Positions 49,847 to 60,785 of a stretch of DNA of 64,000 nt are shown piece after piece. The stretch covers positions 2,568,001 to 2,632,000 of the forward strand of contig NZ_CP141944.1 of the NCBI RefSeq assembly GCF_035658495.1. The letters run 5' to 3'. The DNA comes from Novosphingobium sp. RL4. Lineage in GTDB: Bacteria; Pseudomonadota; Alphaproteobacteria; Sphingomonadales; Sphingomonadaceae. The notes beneath the pieces were generated by a model that did no database searches, was not told where the DNA came from, and saw only the letters and a list, made by a program, of their open reading frames with translations. How positions within the stretch are numbered: the first letter of the stretch is position 1; every line of letters starts with the position of its first letter. The position numbers were made by a program, and so were the translations under genes.

Positions 49847-51871
49847 TTATTCCATTTCGAGGATCACGGCGTCCACCGCAAGGCTTTCGCCCGCCTTGGC
49901 ATTGACCGCCTTCACCACGCCCGACTTTTCGGCGCGCAGGATGTTCTCCATCTTCATGGCTTCCACCACGGCCAGCGGCTGGCCGGCTTCCACCTTGTCG
50001 CCCTCGCCCACATGGAGCGCGACGAGCAGGCCCGGCATCGGGCAGATCAGGTACTTCGAAAGATCCGGCGGAATCTTTTCGATCATGTGCTCGTTCAGCG
50101 AAGCCACCCGGCTCGGCAGGATCAGCACATCGTGGATGCAGCCGCGCGTGGTCATCTTCAGGCCCGTGCGCGTGGGCGCAACGCGGATGCCGATGGCCTC
50201 GCCGTCGATCTCGGCATCGATCAGGCGGTCGCCCGGCGTGTATTCCATCGCGAGATCAACCGAGATGCCGTTCACCGTCACGTCCTCATCGTCGATGACG
50301 ACTTCGAAAGGCGCCTTGTCGATGATGACGGTCCATTCCGAAGGCGGCGCCAGACGGCGCGAAGCCAGTTGCCCGTCCACGCGGCGCGCACGGTCGGCCC
50401 GGGCGGTGGCGACGAACGCGGCAACGGCGGCCAGCTTGCCCTGGAGTTCCTCGGACGCAGGCGCGCCGGTGAAGCCTTCGGGATATTCCTCGGCGATGAA
50501 GCCGGTGGTCAGTTCGCCCGAGCGGAAGCGCGGGTGCTGCATGATGGCCGAAACGAAATCGATGTTGTGGCCAAGGCCCTCGATCTCGAACAGGTCGAGC
50601 GCGGCAACCTGCTTGTCCGCCGCTTCGTCACGCGTCTCGCCCCAGGTGATCAGCTTGGCGATCATCGGGTCGTAGAACATCGAGACTTCGCCGCCTTCGT
50701 AGACGCCGTCATCGACACGCACGCCGTCGATACCGCGGCGGCCGTTTGCGGAGCCATCGTCGTCCCAGCCGTCAACCGGCGGCTGATAGCGCACGAGGCG
50801 GCCGGTCGACGGCAGGAAGCCGCGATAGGGATCTTCGGCGTAGACGCGGTTTTCGATGGCCCAGCCGTCGATCTTCACGTCCGCCTGCGTCATCTCCAGC
50901 TTTTCGCCGGCGGCGACGCGGATCATCTGCTCGACCAGATCGACGCCGGTGATCGCCTCGGTAACCGGGTGCTCCACCTGAAGGCGGGTGTTCATTTCGA
51001 GGAAGTAGAAGCTCTCGCCCGTCGGGTCCGCGCCCGAGACGATCAGTTCGACGGTGCCCGCCGAATAGTAGCCCACCGCACGCGACAGGGCGACGCACTG
51101 CTCGCCCATGGCCTTGCGCATCTTCTCGGTGACGAAGGGCGACGGCGCTTCCTCCACCACCTTCTGGTGGCGGCGCTGGATCGAGCATTCGCGCTCGTTC
51201 AGGTAGAGGATGTTGCCGTGCTTGTCGCCGAGGATCTGGATCTCGATGTGGCGCGGGTTGAGGATGAACTTCTCGATGAAGACGCGGTCGTCGCCGAAGG
51301 AATTGAGGCCCTCGCGCTTCACGCTCTCGAAGCCCTCGCGCACGTCCTTTTCGTCATAGGCAAGGCGCATGCCCTTGCCGCCGCCGCCCGCGCTGGCCTT
51401 CATCATCACCGGATAGCCGATCTCGTTCGAGATGCGCACGGCGTGCTCGGTATCCTCGATCTCACCGACGAAGCCGGGCACCACATTGACGCCGGCCTGC
51501 TTGGCAAGCTTCTTGGACTCGATCTTGTCACCCATCGCAGCGATCGCGCCGACGGGAGGGCCGATGAACTCGATACCCTCTGCGGCCAGCGCCTCTGCGA
51601 AGGAGGTACGCTCGGACAGGAAGCCATAGCCCGGATGGACGGCTTCGGCGCCGGTCTGCTTGCAGGCCTGGATGATCTTGTCGGCAATCAGGTACGACTG
51701 CGCGGCGGGCGCGGGGCCGATGTGGACGGCCTCATCGGCCATCTGCACGAAAGGCGCACGGGCATCGGCGTCCGAATAGACGGCCACCGTCTGGATGCCC
51801 ATCCGGCGCGCGGTCTTGATCACGCGGCAGGCAATCTCGCCCCGGTTTGCGATGAGGATTTTCTTGAACAT
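49847..51871 (-). CDS. pccA: Propionyl-CoA (acyl-CoA) carboxylase, biotin carboxylase/biotin carrier subunit
   Basis: The 674-aa protein holds an N-terminal biotin carboxylase domain (about residues 1-450; ATP-grasp loop GGGGKGMR, ERECSIQRRHQK, the MNTRLQVEHPVTE motif), a linker domain, and a C-terminal biotinyl domain with the biotinylated lysine in AMKMEN. It carboxylates biotin and passes the carboxyl group to PccB. The beta subunit gene is at the other end of the operon, and biotin synthase lies between them. The ATG follows the small membrane protein gene by 1 bp. Confidence 0.95.
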   Translation of the reverse strand: MFKKILIANRGEIACRVIKTARRMGIQTVAVYSDADARAPFVQMADEAVHIGPAPAAQSYLIADKIIQACKQTGAEAVHPGYGFLSERTSFAEALAAEGIEFIGPPVGAIAAMGDKIESKKLAKQAGVNVVPGFVGEIEDTEHAVRISNEIGYPVMMKASAGGGGKGMRLAYDEKDVREGFESVKREGLNSFGDDRVFIEKFILNPRHIEIQILGDKHGNILYLNERECSIQRRHQKVVEEAPSPFVTEKMRKAMGEQCVALSRAVGYYSAGTVELIVSGADPTGESFYFLEMNTRLQVEHPVTEAITGVDLVEQMIRVAAGEKLEMTQADVKIDGWAIENRVYAEDPYRGFLPSTGRLVRYQPPVDGWDDDGSANGRRGIDGVRVDDGVYEGGEVSMFYDPMIAKLITWGETRDEAADKQVAALDLFEIEGLGHNIDFVSAIMQHPRFRSGELTTGFIAEEYPEGFTGAPASEELQGKLAAVAAFVATARADRARRVDGQLASRRLAPPSEWTVIIDKAPFEVVIDDEDVTVNGISVDLAMEYTPGDRLIDAEIDGEAIGIRVAPTRTGLKMTTRGCIHDVLILPSRVASLNEHMIEKIPPDLSKYLICPMPGLLVALHVGEGDKVEAGQPLAVVEAMKMENILRAEKSGVVKAVNAKAGESLAVDAVILEME

Positions 51872-51872
51872 C

Positions 51873-52151
51873 TCAATCCCTGTCTTTTGTCATGCGCCAA
51901 GCGGCGAAAAGTCCCACCAAGATCAGAACGATCAGGCTCCCCGGAAACATGAGGAACTTGATCAACCCATCGTTCTTGCACTCCGCACTGCCAGGGCGAC
52001 CGCAGTCTCCCATTGCTGCCCCGCCCAGCAACGTCACCACAAAGGCGCTGCCAAGCAGGCCACCGCCAATGCAGCCCAAATGCTGTTTCAGGCTTGTGCC
52101 GGAATCGCTAAAACTCACCGGTCGCCGCCCCTCACACCGGTCGAACGTCAC
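51873..52151 (-). CDS. Small membrane protein of unknown function, in the propionyl-CoA operon
   Basis: The 92-aa product starts at a GTG that overlaps the stop of the LprI-like gene (GTGA). It has two hydrophobic helices (about residues 25-47 and 66-86) with a short cysteine-containing loop (CGRPGSAECKNDG) between them. I do not recognise a family. It ends 1 bp before pccA. Coupling on both sides supports that it is translated, but its role is unknown. Confidence 0.6.
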   Translation of the reverse strand: MTFDRCEGRRPVSFSDSGTSLKQHLGCIGGGLLGSAFVVTLLGGAAMGDCGRPGSAECKNDGLIKFLMFPGSLIVLILVGLFAAWRMTKDRD

Positions 52152-52519
52152 CGCTCGCCCGTTTCCACAACGGCGCGCAGTTGTTTTGTGCGCGCCTCGG
52201 TCAATTCCTTGAGGCAACCGTTCTGCTGGAGCGGCCAGATCGTGCCGCTTTCCTCACGCGGGCCGTTTTCTGCGAGGCACTGGGCATCGCGATAGGCGAG
52301 CCACTTGCGCTGCGCATCGAGCAACCGATTGAAATTTCCGCCGGGGCCCTGCCTGTCGGCGGCCTTCGCCGCCGCTGCCGCCTTCCCCCAGGCCTCGTTC
52401 ATCGCCCGGTCGGCCGACTGGAAGTCGCGGTACGAACACACGTTCATGTCCGTCTGCGTCATCGCATTGGCGCAATCGATCGCGGGCTCCGAGGCCAGGA
52501 GAAGGATCGGCAGGATCAC
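52148..52519 (-). CDS. LprI/DUF1311-domain exported protein
   Basis: The 123-aa protein has a short hydrophobic N-terminus (residues 1-9), then the cysteine-rich pattern of the DUF1311 family: DCANAMTQTDMNVCSYRDF at residues 15-33, then AQRKWLAYRDAQC and NGCLKELTEART. The family includes lysozyme-inhibitor-like lipoproteins (LprI). The start is a GTG 7 bp after the bioB stop, with only a weak ribosome binding site. Its place inside the propionyl-CoA operon has no obvious functional reason. Confidence 0.85.
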   Translation of the reverse strand: MILPILLLASEPAIDCANAMTQTDMNVCSYRDFQSADRAMNEAWGKAAAAAKAADRQGPGGNFNRLLDAQRKWLAYRDAQCLAENGPREESGTIWPLQQNGCLKELTEARTKQLRAVVETGER

Positions 52520-52526
52520 GCGCGGA

Positions 52527-53576
52527 TCACTCAGCCGCTTCCAGCTTGGCGCAGCCCTTGGGCATGCGCTGGGCTTCGACCTGAGCCTCGGTCAGTTCGA
52601 TGGCCATCGGCTTGATGCCGAGGCGGGCGAACATGGCCATGTCGCTGTCGTCACCGGCATTCGGTGCGGTGAGCAACTGGTCGCCGGTGAAGATCGAGTT
52701 GGCGCCGGCCATGAAGCACATCGCCTGCGTCATTTCGGACATCGATTCGCGGCCCGCCGAGAGGCGCACCATCGACAGCGGCATGGTGATGCGCGCGACC
52801 GCCACGGTGCGCACGAATTCCACGTCGTCGATCTTGGCGAGCGGGGTATCGGCCAGCATGTCGCCCAGCACCGTGCCCTTTACCGGCACCAGCGCGTTGA
52901 CCGGAACCGACTGCGGGTGATCGGGCAGCGTCGCCAGCGTGTGGACGAAGCCCACGCGATCGGCGCGCGTCTCGCCCATGCCGACGATGCCGCCGGAGCA
53001 GACGTTGATGCCCGCCATGCGCACGTTCGACAGCGTGTCGAGACGGTCGTCCATCGTGCGCGTGGTGATCACCTGGTCATAGCGCTCGGGCGAGGTGTCG
53101 ATGTTGTGGTTGTAGTAATCGAGACCCGCGTCCGAAAGCATGTCCGCCTGATCGGGCGTCAGCATGCCCAGCGTCATGCAGGTTTCGAGCCCGAGCGCGC
53201 GCACGCCCTTCACCATCTCGATGATGGCGGGCATGTCGCGGTCCTTGGGGTTGCGCCAGGCGGCGCCCATGCAGAAGCGGGTGGAGCCCTGGTCCGCCGC
53301 CTGCGCCGCGCGCTGGAGCACCTGCTGCACTTCCATCAGCTTCGTTGCCTTGACGCCGCTGTTCGCCGAAACCGACTGCGAGCAATAGCCGCAGTCTTCC
53401 ACGCAGCCGCCGGTCTTGATCGAAAGCAGCGTGGAAAGCTGCACTTCGTTCGCCCGGTGATTGGCCCGGTGAACCTCGGCCGCGCGGAACACCAGTTCGG
53501 TGAACGGCAGGTCGAAGAGTTCGGCGATCTCTTCGCGGGTCCAGTCGTTGCGCGGTTCAAAACGGGGGTCGGTCAT
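52527..53576 (-). CDS. bioB: Biotin synthase
   Basis: The 349-aa radical-SAM enzyme has the cluster cysteines C58, C62 and C65 in CVEDCGYC and the conserved [12 protein letters not shown] and [12 protein letters not shown] motifs. It converts dethiobiotin to biotin using two iron-sulfur clusters. AGGAAG lies 6 nt before the ATG at 53576; the frame is open for 80 more codons upstream but without family sequence. It lies between methylmalonyl-CoA mutase and pccA, whose product needs biotin. No bioA, bioD or bioF is in the window. Confidence 0.97.
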   Translation of the reverse strand: MTDPRFEPRNDWTREEIAELFDLPFTELVFRAAEVHRANHRANEVQLSTLLSIKTGGCVEDCGYCSQSVSANSGVKATKLMEVQQVLQRAAQAADQGSTRFCMGAAWRNPKDRDMPAIIEMVKGVRALGLETCMTLGMLTPDQADMLSDAGLDYYNHNIDTSPERYDQVITTRTMDDRLDTLSNVRMAGINVCSGGIVGMGETRADRVGFVHTLATLPDHPQSVPVNALVPVKGTVLGDMLADTPLAKIDDVEFVRTVAVARITMPLSMVRLSAGRESMSEMTQAMCFMAGANSIFTGDQLLTAPNAGDDSDMAMFARLGIKPMAIELTEAQVEAQRMPKGCAKLEAAE

Positions 53577-53694
53577 CAAAATCTTCCTGTTACGTTCGGA
53601 CGCGCGGCACGGAGCCGGAGTCCAGTCGATGCCGCCCGCATAGAGCGGAGCGGCGTCTCGTGCCAGTTTCCCGTGTTCCCCCGCACGGCAATCA

Positions 53695-55845
53695 TCACTC
53701 GGCCGTGGCCAGCGCGTCGCCCACCGGCGGCATGTTGTGGCCGAGCAGGCGCAGCACATCGGCCGCGCATTCCACGACGTTGGAGCCGGGGCCGTAGATG
53801 CCCTGAACGCCCGCACCGCGCAGATATTCGTAGTCTTGCGGCGGGATGACGCCGCCCGCGATCACCTTGACGTCCCCTCGCCCGGCTTCGCGCAGCTTCT
53901 GGATCAGTTCGGGAATCAGCGTCTTGTGGCCCGCCGCCAGCGACGATGCACCCACCACGTCCACGTCGCTTTCCAGCGCCAGCACCACGGTTTCCTGCGG
54001 AGTCTGGAACAGCGGACCGGACACCACGTCAAAGCCCATGTCCCCGAAGGCCGAGGCGATCACGTTCGCGCCGCGATCGTGGCCGTCCTGCCCCATCTTG
54101 GCGACCAGCAGCTTCGGCTTGCGGCCGAGGCGGCGTTCCACCGCGGCCACGCCGTCCAGCACCTGCTGCCAGCGGCTGTCGCCCTCGTAAGGCGCACCGT
54201 AAACACCCTTCACCGGGGTCGGCTGCGTACCATAACGCTGGAAGCTGTCTTCCATGGCCGAGCTGATCTCGCCCAGCGTGGCGCGCGCACGGGCGCATTC
54301 CACCGCCAGCGCGAGCAGGTTGTTCTCGATGCTCGATTCGCCCGCCGCACCTTCGCGAAGGGCCTTGAGAGCAGCCTGGCACGCCGCCTCGTCGCGATCC
54401 GCCTTCATCTTCTCGATGCGGGCGATCTGGCCTTCGCGGACCTTGGCGTTGTCCACTTCCAGCGTTTCCAGCAGGTCTTCGCTGGCAAGGCGGTACTTGT
54501 TGACGCCGACGATCACGTCGTCGCCCCGGTCCACGCGGGCCTGACGGGCAGCGGCAGCGGTCTCGATCATCGCCTTGGGCCAGCCGGCGGCGACAGCCTT
54601 GGCCATGCCGCCCTCGGCCTGCACGCGCTCGATGATCTCCCAGGCCTGATCGACCAGCTGCTTCGTGAGCGATTCGATATAGTAGGAGCCACCCAGCGGA
54701 TCGACGACATTGCACATGCCGGTCTCTTCCTGGATGATGATCTGCGTGTTGCGGGCGATGCGGGCCGAGAAGTCGGTCGGCAGCGCGATCGCCTCGTCCA
54801 GCGCGTTGGTGTGCAGCGACTGGGTGCCGCCCAGCATCGAGGCCATCGCCTCGATCGTGGTGCGAATGACGTTGTTGTAGGGGTCCTGCTCCTGCAGCGA
54901 AACACCCGACGTCTGGCAGTGCGTGCGCAGCATCTTCGACCGTTCGTCCTTGGCGCCAAGCTCCGTCATGACCCGGTGCCACAGCACGCGCGCGGCGCGC
55001 AGCTTGGCCACTTCCATGAAGAAGTTCATGCCGATGGCGAAGAAGAACGACAGGCGGCCCGCGAACTTGTCGATATCGAGGCCCGATGCCACGCCGTACT
55101 TCACGTATTCCGCGCCGTCGGCGATGGTGAAGGCCAGTTCCTGCACCTGCGTCGCACCGGCTTCCTGCATGTGGTAGCCGGAAATCGAGATCGAGTTGAA
55201 TTTCGGCATCTCGCGGCTGGTGTAGCCAAAGATGTCCGAGATGATCCGCATCGAAGGCTCGGGCGGGTAGATGTAGGTGTTGCGGACCATGAACTCCTTG
55301 AGGATGTCGTTCTGGATGGTCCCGTCGAGCAGCTTGCGGTCTACGCCCTGCTCCTCGCCCGCAACGATGAAGAAAGCCAGGATCGGGATCACCGCGCCGT
55401 TCATCGTCATCGAGACCGACATCTTGTCGAGCGGAATGCCGTCGAACAGGATCTTCATGTCCTCGACGGAATCGATGGCGACGCCCGCCTTGCCGACGTC
55501 ACCCACGACGCGCGGATGGTCGCTGTCGTAACCGCGATGGGTGGCAAGGTCGAAGGCGACCGAAAGGCCCTTCTGGCCCGCCGCAAGGTTGCGGCGATAG
55601 AAGGCGTTCGATTCCTCGGCAGTGGAGAAACCCGCGTACTGGCGGATGGTCCAGGGGCGGCCGGCATACATCGAGGCGCGCACGCCGCGCGTGAACGGCG
55701 CGAAGCCGGGAAGGCCGGGATCGACGGTCACGTCCTCGGCGGTGTAGAGCGGCTTCACCGCGATACCCTCGGGCGTGTTCCAGGTCAGGTCCCTACCCTT
55801 GACCTCCTTGTCGGCGGCTGCCTTCCAGTCGTTGATGTCTGCCAT
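53695..55845 (-). CDS. scpA: Methylmalonyl-CoA mutase
   Basis: The 716-aa protein has the large catalytic TIM barrel (about residues 1-550) with the acyl-CoA-binding [10 protein letters not shown] and the C-terminal cobalamin-binding domain with the base-off signature DGHDRGA. It converts (R)-methylmalonyl-CoA to succinyl-CoA with adenosylcobalamin. The single-chain length is that of the homodimeric ScpA type rather than an alpha/beta pair. The ATG at 55845 has GGAAGGG at good spacing. It follows the epimerase by 50 bp. There is no cobalamin riboswitch in the short gap upstream. Confidence 0.97.
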   Translation of the reverse strand: MADINDWKAAADKEVKGRDLTWNTPEGIAVKPLYTAEDVTVDPGLPGFAPFTRGVRASMYAGRPWTIRQYAGFSTAEESNAFYRRNLAAGQKGLSVAFDLATHRGYDSDHPRVVGDVGKAGVAIDSVEDMKILFDGIPLDKMSVSMTMNGAVIPILAFFIVAGEEQGVDRKLLDGTIQNDILKEFMVRNTYIYPPEPSMRIISDIFGYTSREMPKFNSISISGYHMQEAGATQVQELAFTIADGAEYVKYGVASGLDIDKFAGRLSFFFAIGMNFFMEVAKLRAARVLWHRVMTELGAKDERSKMLRTHCQTSGVSLQEQDPYNNVIRTTIEAMASMLGGTQSLHTNALDEAIALPTDFSARIARNTQIIIQEETGMCNVVDPLGGSYYIESLTKQLVDQAWEIIERVQAEGGMAKAVAAGWPKAMIETAAAARQARVDRGDDVIVGVNKYRLASEDLLETLEVDNAKVREGQIARIEKMKADRDEAACQAALKALREGAAGESSIENNLLALAVECARARATLGEISSAMEDSFQRYGTQPTPVKGVYGAPYEGDSRWQQVLDGVAAVERRLGRKPKLLVAKMGQDGHDRGANVIASAFGDMGFDVVSGPLFQTPQETVVLALESDVDVVGASSLAAGHKTLIPELIQKLREAGRGDVKVIAGGVIPPQDYEYLRGAGVQGIYGPGSNVVECAADVLRLLGHNMPPVGDALATAE

Positions 55846-55895
55846 AGTCCGCATCCCTTCCGGCCCGCGCTGGTTGCGGCGGGCCGTGATCTTTC

Positions 55896-56333
55896 TCAGT
55901 GAGCGCCCTTGGGCGTTTCCATGATCTCTGTAAGCTGGCCGCCCATGTCCCTGGGGTGGACGAAGAAGATCAGCGTCCCATGCGCGCCCATGCGCGGCTC
56001 ACCCAGCACGCGCTTGCCAAGGCTTTCGAACCAGGCCTTGGCGGCGTGAATGTCCGGCACTTCGTAGCAGATGTGGTGCTGGCCCCCGAGCGGGTTCTTC
56101 TCCAGCCACTTGCCCACGGCCGAGTCCGTCGCTGTCGGCTGGAGCAGTTCGATCTGCGTGCCTGCCGTGCCATCCTCACCCGGCGTATTGACGAAGCAGA
56201 CGCGCACTTGCTGGCTTTCCAGCACGAACGGCTCGGTAATATCGGTGGCACCCATCACGTCCCGGTAGAACGCGATCGAGGCGTCGAGATCGGGCGTGGC
56301 GACGCCGATGTGATTGAGACGGCCCAGCTTCAC
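55896..56333 (-). CDS. mce: Methylmalonyl-CoA epimerase
   Basis: The 145-aa protein is a glyoxalase-fold (VOC) enzyme with the repeated metal-ligand pattern: [12 protein letters not shown] with the first His near residue 8, [11 protein letters not shown] in the second module and Glu ligands such as GGQLTEIME. It interconverts (S)- and (R)-methylmalonyl-CoA, linking the carboxylase product to the mutase. The start is a GTG whose bases overlap the thiolase stop (GTGA). It lies between thiolase and mutase, matching pathway order. Confidence 0.95.
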   Translation of the reverse strand: MKLGRLNHIGVATPDLDASIAFYRDVMGATDITEPFVLESQQVRVCFVNTPGEDGTAGTQIELLQPTATDSAVGKWLEKNPLGGQHHICYEVPDIHAAKAWFESLGKRVLGEPRMGAHGTLIFFVHPRDMGGQLTEIMETPKGAH

Positions 56334-57511
56334 GCCACGTTCTCCAGCACGAGGGCGATGCCCTGCCCGCCGCCGATGCACATGGTGACAAGGCCGTACT
56401 TCCCACCCGTGCGCTTCAATTCGTACATGCACTTGATGGCGAGCATCGTGCCGGTCGCGCCAACCGGGTGGCCGATGGATACGCCCGAGCCGTTGGGGTT
56501 CACCTTCTCCGGATCGAAGCCGAGCACCTTGGACACGGCGGCGGCCTGCGCGGCGAAAGCCTCGTTGCTCTCGATCACGTCAATCTGACCCAGCGAAAGC
56601 CCGGCCCGCTCCAGTGCCACCGGCACCGCCTTGATCGGGCCTTCGCCCATGTAGGCGGGCTCGACCCCGGCATGGCCCCAGGCGAGGATCTTCGCAAACG
56701 GCTTGAGGCCGCGCTTTTCCACTTCCGAGGCCGTCGCCAGCACCACGGCGGCAGCACCGTCGTTGATGCCCGAGGCATTGCCTGCGGTAACCGTGCCGTC
56801 CTTCTTGAACGCTGGACGCATCGCGCCGAGCGTTTCGACGGTGGTGTCCGCGCGGACATGCTCGTCGGTATCGAATACGGTCACGCCCTTGCGGGTCTTC
56901 ACTTCGACGGGGAGGATCTGCTCCTTGAAGCGGCCTTCCGCGATGGCCTTGGCGGCGCGCTGGTGGCTGGTCGCGGCAACCGTGTCCATGTCCTCACGCG
57001 AGATGCAGTGGCGTTCGGCCACGTTCTCGGCGGTGATGCCCATGTGGTAGCCGCCGATGGCGTCCGACAGGCCCAGGGTCAGCGCGTCTTCCTGCGCGTT
57101 GTCGCCCATCTTCTTGCCCCAGCGCACGCCGTGGTCGTGATAGGGCACGTTCGACATCGATTCCGCGCCGCCCGCGACGGTGATCCCCGCCTCGCCCAGC
57201 TTCATCATCTGCGCGGCCGAAACGATCGCCTGCACGCCCGATCCGCAGAGGCGGTTGAGCGTCATCGAAGGCACTTCGAACGGCACGCCCGCGTTAAGGC
57301 CGATCACGCGGCTGAGCATCTCGTCCCTGGCGCTGGTCGGCATGACCTGGCCGATGACGATATGGCCAACGTCCTCAGGCGAAACGCCTGCACGGGCCAG
57401 CGCCTCGGTCACGACCTTGCCGCCGAGATCGGACGGCATGAACGACTTCAGCGAGCCGCCGAAATCGCCGACTGCCGTGCGTACGCCGCTGACGATGTAG
57501 ATGTCTTCCAT
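56330..57511 (-). CDS. Acetyl-CoA acetyltransferase (thiolase)
   Basis: The 393-aa thiolase has the nucleophilic cysteine in NRLCGSGVQAI (about residue 88), the substrate-binding GGAESMSN, the NEAFA motif, SIGHPVGATG with the catalytic His, and the C-terminal CIGGGQGIA with the second catalytic Cys. It catalyses reversible condensation or cleavage of acyl-CoA. Its place between pccB and the epimerase suggests it produces propionyl-CoA from odd-chain or branched acyl-CoA (inference). GGGAAG precedes the ATG at 57511. Confidence 0.95.
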   Translation of the reverse strand: MEDIYIVSGVRTAVGDFGGSLKSFMPSDLGGKVVTEALARAGVSPEDVGHIVIGQVMPTSARDEMLSRVIGLNAGVPFEVPSMTLNRLCGSGVQAIVSAAQMMKLGEAGITVAGGAESMSNVPYHDHGVRWGKKMGDNAQEDALTLGLSDAIGGYHMGITAENVAERHCISREDMDTVAATSHQRAAKAIAEGRFKEQILPVEVKTRKGVTVFDTDEHVRADTTVETLGAMRPAFKKDGTVTAGNASGINDGAAAVVLATASEVEKRGLKPFAKILAWGHAGVEPAYMGEGPIKAVPVALERAGLSLGQIDVIESNEAFAAQAAAVSKVLGFDPEKVNPNGSGVSIGHPVGATGTMLAIKCMYELKRTGGKYGLVTMCIGGGQGIALVLENVA

Positions 57512-57613
57512 GACCTGACTTCCCAATCTGGTTTTTCGATGCGTGCCGTCTTTCGCGGCTGGAGTGGATCGCAGCGCTCGCCCCCAGGCGATGCGCCGCG
57601 ATCCGTGACGCGA

Positions 57614-59140
<1,527 letters not shown>

Positions 59141-59219
59141 CCGGGTTCCCTTGGCAGTGACCTTGACGGCACGAATTCGTTGCCCTGCTAAGGCAGGTTG
59201 AAGCGCCAAGGTCAATAGT

Positions 59220-59237
59220 TTTAATCGAACGGTTAAA
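59220..59237 (-). promoter_or_regulatory. Candidate operator of the propionyl-CoA operon
   Basis: The 18-bp imperfect palindrome TTTAATCGAACGGTTAAA (14 of 18 bases symmetric) lies just upstream of a TTGACC (minus strand, 59210-59215) about 75 bp before the pccB ATG. Its position against the -35 box suits a TetR-type repressor or an activator. Confidence 0.5.
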
Positions 59238-59361
59238 CCACAAAAGCGGCAGCTTCGCGTCGATTTCGCCCCACCGATGTGTTTGCACGGGCCAAGATCG
59301 CCTGCACGGATTGATCCCGCCGACCTTGCGGTTTTCCGCCGCTCCTTGCCTCCAACGGAAA

Positions 59362-59395
59362 AGGCGCCGCGACTGTATGGACAGTCACGGCGCCT
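59362..59395 (-). terminator. Terminator hairpin on the minus strand
   Basis: A 15-bp stem with one mismatch (59362-59376 with 59381-59395) and a 4-nt loop is followed on the minus strand by TTTTCC. It would stop leftward transcription arriving from the IS element or from a small transcript before it reaches the pccB promoter. Confidence 0.65.
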
Positions 59396-59480
59396 CTCTA
59401 TTCCGCCGGGGGCAAAGCACCGGCCGATCGCGGCGATGACCGCTGGTCGGACAGGACTGTTGTCTAATTGATATTCTCAT
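59385..59480 (-). CDS. 31-codon ORF ending in a terminator, possible small peptide
   Basis: The ATG at 59480 has AAAAAGGA 6 nt upstream and a second ATG two codons earlier. The peptide is very basic (six arginines in its second half) and its stop codon lies inside the terminator hairpin. No homology is recognised. It could be a leader or small peptide gene with its own short transcript, or chance. Confidence 0.3.
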   Translation of the reverse strand: MRISIRQQSCPTSGHRRDRPVLCPRRNREAP

Positions 59481-59593
59481 GGCCATTCCTTTTTCCCGGT
59501 GCCGACGGTTGTCTTCGAGGTCATCGGACAGCGTTTGATCGCGATGTGTCCAAGCCATCATGGTCGCGGCCAGGCGGAAGGGGGGACGTCTCT

Positions 59594-60773
59594 GGGTCCA
59601 ACTCGAGGTTGTGCCTCTACAGTCCGGGCGAGATCGTCCAGGCATGGCTAACCGGGAAGAAGAACGCTGGTTTCATGCCCAGCGAAACTCCGTCTCGTTC
59701 AGCCAAAGCGAGTGAAGCAGCACAGCCAGCTTGCGGGCAACCGCAATCTTGGCGCGCTTATTACCTTTGATTTCCGCAAGATTTTGCCCCCATTGCTGGA
59801 GCGCAAAAGGCCTTTTCACCCTAGACAGCATTATATTGGCCGCCTCATAGAGAGATCGCCTCAGCATCGGATCGCCAGCTTTGGAGATATGCCCTAGCAC
59901 ATCGCGGTCACCCGATTGGCTTCGACGTGGAGCAAGGCCTGCATAAGCGCCGACATCTTCGCTTCGGGCAAAGCGATGCGGATCTTCGACGCTGGCTGTG
60001 TATGTCAGGGCCGTGATTGGACCAACGCCAGGGACGCTCATCAGCCGAACGCACACCGGATCCGCCGCGGCCCGCCCTTCCAGCAGACGATTAGAAGCGC
60101 GCAACTGTTCCTCCATGACCTCGATACCGGCGATAAGCGGCGCGAAAAGGTCTGCGAGATCAGGGCGCTGCCGGAAAAGAGCTGCCAGACGTTCGCTGCG
60201 TTTGCCGGAGGTGGTGACCTTGCCCATTCGCAAGCCAAACAACTTCAGTAACCCGCGCAACTGGTTGGCCATGGCCACGCGCGTGGTAATCAGCTGCGCA
60301 CGGATCCGCAGCGCAGCCCGGTCGATGTGGGTGGCTGATGCTTTCATATGAACGCGCTTGAACCAGCCAGTGCGGGCGAGTTGCGCCAATCCCTCTGCAT
60401 CATGGACATCACTTTTGTTGACCCGAGCGGACAGCACGCCCTTGGCATGGCGGGCACAAATACATGCGACGGCCACTTCGCGTTCTGCCAGACCGTGGTA
60501 CAAAAAGGTCGACAAGGGGCCCGTCTCCAGCACCACCCGCGCTAGATCAGGGCAGTGCTTATTGAGCCATTTGGCCAACGCATCGGGATCGCTGGCCACC
60601 ACATCGCGCTTCAACACCGCGCCATCGTTATCGACGATACAAACGTGCGTGGTCTTGTCGCTCACATCCAATCCGGCATAGATCGACATCGGTCACCCTC
60701 CTGCATTGAAGCGTTCATTTGCGACTTCGTAACATGCAGGCAGGGTGGCTACATCAATTACGCGGGGTCCAAC
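59594..60773 (-). mobile_element. IS110-family insertion sequence (boundaries approximate)
   Basis: The element consists of one DEDD transposase gene with a short noncoding end upstream (about 80 bp) and a longer one downstream (about 80-200 bp). The 9-bp sequence GGGTCCAAC occurs at 59594-59602 and 60765-60773, just outside the gene on both sides; I take these as the approximate ends, giving about 1.2 kb. IS110 elements make no classical target duplication, so the repeat may reflect target and end similarity. A bridge RNA should be encoded in one noncoding end; here the longer one is downstream, as in the IS1111 subgroup. Confidence 0.6.
59673..60689 (-). CDS. IS110-family transposase
   Basis: The 338-aa protein has the RuvC-like DEDD domain with D8 (GLDVS), E55 (LETGPLS), D94 and D97 (KSDVHDAEG), a coiled-coil middle section and the C-terminal Transposase_20 domain (GVGPITALTY..., GDPMLRRSLYEAA with the catalytic serine). 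All key residues are present and the frame is intact, so the element could be active. It lies between the glutathione reductase gene and pccB and is read in the same direction as both. Confidence 0.93.
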   Translation of the reverse strand: MSIYAGLDVSDKTTHVCIVDNDGAVLKRDVVASDPDALAKWLNKHCPDLARVVLETGPLSTFLYHGLAEREVAVACICARHAKGVLSARVNKSDVHDAEGLAQLARTGWFKRVHMKASATHIDRAALRIRAQLITTRVAMANQLRGLLKLFGLRMGKVTTSGKRSERLAALFRQRPDLADLFAPLIAGIEVMEEQLRASNRLLEGRAAADPVCVRLMSVPGVGPITALTYTASVEDPHRFARSEDVGAYAGLAPRRSQSGDRDVLGHISKAGDPMLRRSLYEAANIMLSRVKRPFALQQWGQNLAEIKGNKRAKIAVARKLAVLLHSLWLNETEFRWA

Positions 60774-60785
60774 CAGCGACCAGCC

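Larger units (their letters stand above)
59238..59672. other. Stretch without a firm gene between pccB and the IS110 transposase
   Basis: This 435-bp stretch holds the upstream end of the pccB promoter region, a minus-strand terminator hairpin at 59362, a 31-codon ORF ending in that hairpin, and, from about 59594, the noncoding end of the insertion sequence. I see no longer conserved coding sequence on either strand. Confidence 0.6.

Noticed and set aside
49661..51952. Long open frame of over 760 codons on the plus strand
   Set aside because: It is antisense to pccA, whose family motifs are complete. High GC content makes long antisense frames common here. The same holds for the long antisense frames over the methylmalonyl-CoA mutase, thiolase/pccB, GMC dehydrogenase, TonB receptor and phospholipase D-type genes.
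53577..53694. Extension of bioB upstream by 80 codons
   Set aside because: The frame is open but the sequence has no similarity to biotin synthase, and the ATG at 53576 has a good ribosome binding site.
55846..55895. Cobalamin riboswitch before the methylmalonyl-CoA mutase
   Set aside because: The gap of 50 bp is too short, and no B12-box-like sequence is visible there or before pccB.
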